Assembly (NCBI GenBank): GCA_017453465.1
Contig: JAFTEV010000061.1
Coordinates: 38,783 to 102,782, forward strand
Direction: 5' to 3'
Length of the DNA: 64,000 nucleotides
From: Bacteroidaceae bacterium
Lineage (GTDB): Bacteria; Bacteroidota; Bacteroidia; Bacteroidales; Bacteroidaceae
This document shows, piece after piece, positions 61,901-64,000 of the stretch. The notes under the pieces were generated by a model. That model saw nothing but the letters and a program-made list of their open reading frames with translations, made no database searches and was not told the origin of the DNA. Every line of letters starts with the position of its first letter. The stretch's first letter is position 1. Both the position numbers and the translations under genes were made by a program.

Positions 61901-62659
61901 ATGGCATTACTTCAAGGAAAGACAGCCCTCATCACAGGGGCTGCACGTGGCATCGGCAAGGCTGTTGCCATGAAGTTTGCACAGGAAGGTGCAAACATCG
62001 CATTTACTGACCTCGTACTCAACGACGACATGGCCGCTGGCCTCGAAGCTACCCGCAAGGAAATAGAAGCACTCGGCGTGACCTGCCGTGCCTATGCCGG
62101 CAACGCTGCTGACTTTGCCGAGACGGAAGCTGTCGTGAAGAAGATTCACGAGGACTTTGGTTCCATCGACATTCTGGTGAACAACGCCGGCATCACCAAG
62201 GACGGCCTGATGCTGCGCATGAGCGAACAGCAGTGGGATGCTGTGCTGAACGTCAACCTCAAGTCTGCGTTCAACTTCATCCACGCCTGTGCACCCATCA
62301 TGTTGCGTCAGCGCAGTGGCTCCATCATCAACATGTCGTCTGTTGTCGGCGTGCATGGCAATGCGGGCCAGTGCAACTACTCTGCTTCCAAGGCAGGCAT
62401 GATTGGCTTGGCTAAGTCTATCGCGCAGGAACTCGGCCCCAAGGGTGTGCGTGCCAACGCTGTAGCCCCTGGTTTCATCGAGACAGCCATGACTGCCCAG
62501 CTGCCCGAAGAAATCCGCAAGGACTGGATGAAGAAGATTCCACTCCGCCGTGGCGGTCAGGTGGAGGACATTGCCAACGTCTGCCTCTTCCTGGCTTCCG
62601 ACATGTCAAGCTACGTCAGCGGCCAGGTCATCCAGATTGACGGCGGAATGAATATGTAA
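61901..62659 (+). CDS. fabG: 3-oxoacyl-[acyl-carrier-protein] reductase
   Basis: 252 aa SDR-family enzyme that reduces 3-oxoacyl-ACP with NADPH in fatty-acid synthesis. The cofactor loop is TGAARGIGK (12-20) and NNAG is at 94-97. The catalytic set is N119, S147 (NMSSVVG), Y160 and K164 (NYSASKAG), and PGFIETAMT follows as in FabG. Plain SDR relatives cannot be excluded, but overall similarity fits FabG. Confidence 0.9.
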   Translation: MALLQGKTALITGAARGIGKAVAMKFAQEGANIAFTDLVLNDDMAAGLEATRKEIEALGVTCRAYAGNAADFAETEAVVKKIHEDFGSIDILVNNAGITKDGLMLRMSEQQWDAVLNVNLKSAFNFIHACAPIMLRQRSGSIINMSSVVGVHGNAGQCNYSASKAGMIGLAKSIAQELGPKGVRANAVAPGFIETAMTAQLPEEIRKDWMKKIPLRRGGQVEDIANVCLFLASDMSSYVSGQVIQIDGGMNM

Positions 62660-62663
62660 AAAA

Positions 62664-62776
62664 CAATTAGGAATGAGGAATTAGGAATGAGGAATGGTTA
62701 CCGTAAATTTTTTCAGTATCAATTCCTAATTCCTAATTCCTAATTCCTCATTCCTCATTCCTAATTCCTCATTCCC
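62664..62776. repeat. AATTAGGAATGAGG palindromic element
   Basis: The left arm AATTAGGAATGAGGAATTAG faces a right arm with CCTAATTCCTAATTCC and CCTCATTCCTCATTCC units. It ends 1 bp before the pseudouridine synthase start codon. Confidence 0.8.
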
Positions 62777-62777
62777 C

Positions 62778-63443
62778 ATGACTGTTCTCTACGAAGACAA
62801 CCACCTCATCATCGTCTCGAAGGCTCCGGGCGAAATCGTGCAGGGCGACAAGACGGGCGACACGCCGCTGAGCGAGGCCGTGAAGCAGTACATCAAGGAG
62901 GCATACGCCAAGCCTGGCAATGTCTTCCTCGGTGTGGTGCATCGGCTGGACCGCCCTGTCAGCGGCATTGTCCTCTTTGCCCGCACCAGCAAGGCTTTGC
63001 CCCGGCTGAACCAGATGTTCTCTGCGGGCGAAGTACACAAGACCTACTGGGCCATTGTGCAGACACCGCCTCCGCAGCCCGAAGGCACACTTGTCCATTG
63101 GCTGGTGCGCAACGAGAAGCAGAACAAGTCCTACGCCTACGACCGTGAGGTGCCGAACAGCAAGCGGGCTGAACTCGACTACCGCTTGATTGGCAAGAGT
63201 GAACGCTATTACCTGGTAGAAGTGAACCTCAAGACGGGCCGGCACCACCAGATTCGTTGTCAACTCGCCAAGATTGGCTGTCCCATCAAGGGCGACCTCA
63301 AATATGGAGCGAAGCGCAGCAATCCCGACGGCAGCATCAGCCTTCATGCCCGCTCCATCCAGTTCGTTCACCCCGTCAGCCAGAAGCCGATTGCAGTCGA
63401 GGCACCCGTGCCCCAAGACTTGCTTTGGCACAGCTTTGAGTAA
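62778..63443 (+). CDS. RluA-family pseudouridine synthase
   Basis: 221 aa, a compact RluA-type enzyme without an S4 domain. The catalytic motif is VVHRLDRPVSG with D58 as the nucleophile, preceded by the usual EDNHLIIVSKAPGE and followed by LKTGRHHQIRCQLAKIGCPI. It isomerises uridine in rRNA or tRNA; the site cannot be told. The ATG directly abuts a palindromic repeat, so the leader is formed largely by repeat sequence. Confidence 0.9.
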   Translation: MTVLYEDNHLIIVSKAPGEIVQGDKTGDTPLSEAVKQYIKEAYAKPGNVFLGVVHRLDRPVSGIVLFARTSKALPRLNQMFSAGEVHKTYWAIVQTPPPQPEGTLVHWLVRNEKQNKSYAYDREVPNSKRAELDYRLIGKSERYYLVEVNLKTGRHHQIRCQLAKIGCPIKGDLKYGAKRSNPDGSISLHARSIQFVHPVSQKPIAVEAPVPQDLLWHSFE

Positions 63444-63492
63444 ACCGCAACCCTTTTTGACTTCGCCGGGACTGTAGTCCACGCCGAGTGGC

Positions 63493-63624
63493 ACAGTTTT
63501 CCGATTGCGGCGAGACAGTTTTCCTGTGGCCGTCACAGCCCAATGCTGTGGCGGCCACACTGCATTGCTGCGGTCGTGAGACTGCATTGCCACGGCAACG
63601 GCACTGCATTGCCACGGCAACGGG
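63493..63624. repeat. Degenerate 22-bp tandem array, six units
   Basis: Units start at 63493, 63515, 63537, 63559, 63581 and 63603, each exactly 22 bp. The last two are ACTGCATTGCCACGGCAACG plus GC or GG. The earlier units drift (ACAGTTTTCCGATTGCGGCG...) but keep the spacing and a GC-rich second half. Confidence 0.7.
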
Positions 63625-63760
63625 AGAACTTTGCAACGAGAGTTTGACAGTTGCTCACTTGAATGACGCTTTAATGACTGGAATTTCAGACATTTTTTGG
63701 ACAAAAGTGGAAATAATGTTGCATTTTACCCTCTTTTTGCTCTCTTTTTTGTTAAAAGGT

Positions 63761-63791
63761 TTGCATCTTCTAATAATAATGGCTAATTTTG
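63761..63791 (+). promoter_or_regulatory. Rightward promoter leaving the window
   Basis: TTG (63761-63763) and TAATTTTG (63784-63791), 20 nt apart. No complete gene follows before the window ends. Confidence 0.6.
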
Positions 63792-63898
63792 CAAAAATTT
63801 AGAGTTGTATCTATCTTCTTTCCGATCTCCTTTTCGAAGTTGGGAATGCGAGAAAGGCTTTTATCAAGCTAAGTAAACAAAGGTAACTAAGAATTGAA

Positions 63899-64000
63899 AT
63901 GAATAGGAGTATGAGTTCACTACGCCATAAAACAAATTACAGTTTTTTAACAAGAAAATGTTTGGTTGTTCCAAATATTTTCTTAACACACACACACACA
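63899..64000 (+). CDS. Possible N-terminus of a gene continuing past the window
   Basis: An ATG at 63899, about 100 nt after a consensus promoter, opens a frame that stays open to the end (MNRSMSSLRHKTNYSFLTRK, then CLVVPNIFLTHTHT). It has no recognisable domain, and the last codons come from an AC dinucleotide run. It may be chance. Confidence 0.25.
   Translation, partial: MNRSMSSLRHKTNYSFLTRKCLVVPNIFLTHTHT
63986..64000. repeat. AC dinucleotide run at the window end
   Basis: The sequence ends in uninterrupted AC repeats and continues past the edge. It could be a slippage-prone tract or an assembly end. Confidence 0.6.

Larger units (their letters stand above)
63444..63898. other. Intergenic region with tandem array and outward promoter
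   Basis: No gene supported. It contains a degenerate 22-bp tandem array and a rightward promoter whose gene lies mostly beyond the window. Confidence 0.6.

Overview
The window looks like a chromosomal segment of a Bacteroidales bacterium, most likely Prevotellaceae. Three things point there: promoters of the Bacteroidetes type (TTG, 19-20 nt, TAnnTTTG) in front of many genes; typical families (TamL/TamB pair, GLUG and LamG surface proteins, dockerin-like tails, DUF4833, DUF6398, gamma carbonic anhydrase, MDH); and lipoproteins with acidic residues after the lipid-anchoring cysteine. No rRNA, tRNA, transposase or CRISPR array was recognised.

Layout. 1-3.0 kb is a small accessory or defence-like island: two Abi-like genes (one cut by the window edge, one truncated) and three tandem RhuM-family paralogues. 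The last RhuM copy is broken exactly where a compact promoter-hairpin-terminator unit (candidate small RNA) sits antisense to it. 3.2-6.8 kb has gamma carbonic anhydrase, aminopeptidase P and a beta-barrel protein. 7.05-16.3 kb is a tight run of malate dehydrogenase, a GH53 galactanase, TamB and TamL. 16.4-18.1 kb has ManA, a DUF6398 protein and a broken XRE regulator. 18.7-32.5 kb is a surface-protein locus dominated by an 11.6-kb gene (about 3860 aa; GLUG-type repeats, two LamG domains, a C-terminal tail) with a lipoprotein and a second GLUG protein downstream.

33.4-37.7 kb is the most unusual gene set: a small anti-sigma-like protein and a sigma-70-like protein facing a pseudokinase-AAA+ ATPase fusion with two YbjN-like proteins. 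38-48.5 kb has a nitroreductase, a secreted transglutaminase-like protein, a GH30 glycosidase, a YhaM-like HD protein, GpmI, a sugar MFS porter, RNase H, DUF4833, an AraC regulator and RidA. 48.5-52.9 kb is the leuA-leuC-leuD operon, read leftwards with two small genes behind it, and preceded by a readable leader-peptide attenuator. 53-58.7 kb is an RND efflux operon. 59.5-63.4 kb has RadA, a TetR regulator, FabG and an RluA-type pseudouridine synthase.

The strongest pattern not explained by genes is in the spacers. At least seven unrelated palindromic repeat families occur here. Most share one plan: a short word (about 8-12 nt) is reiterated in one arm and its complement is reiterated in the other, around a short centre. 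Words include GTAGGCAAT, GTTAAGGAG, CGGTTATACGG, GTGAAAAGTGAA and AATTAGGAATGAGG. They lie at operon ends, inside operons and in 5' leaders. In one case a half-element encodes a lipoprotein signal peptide.
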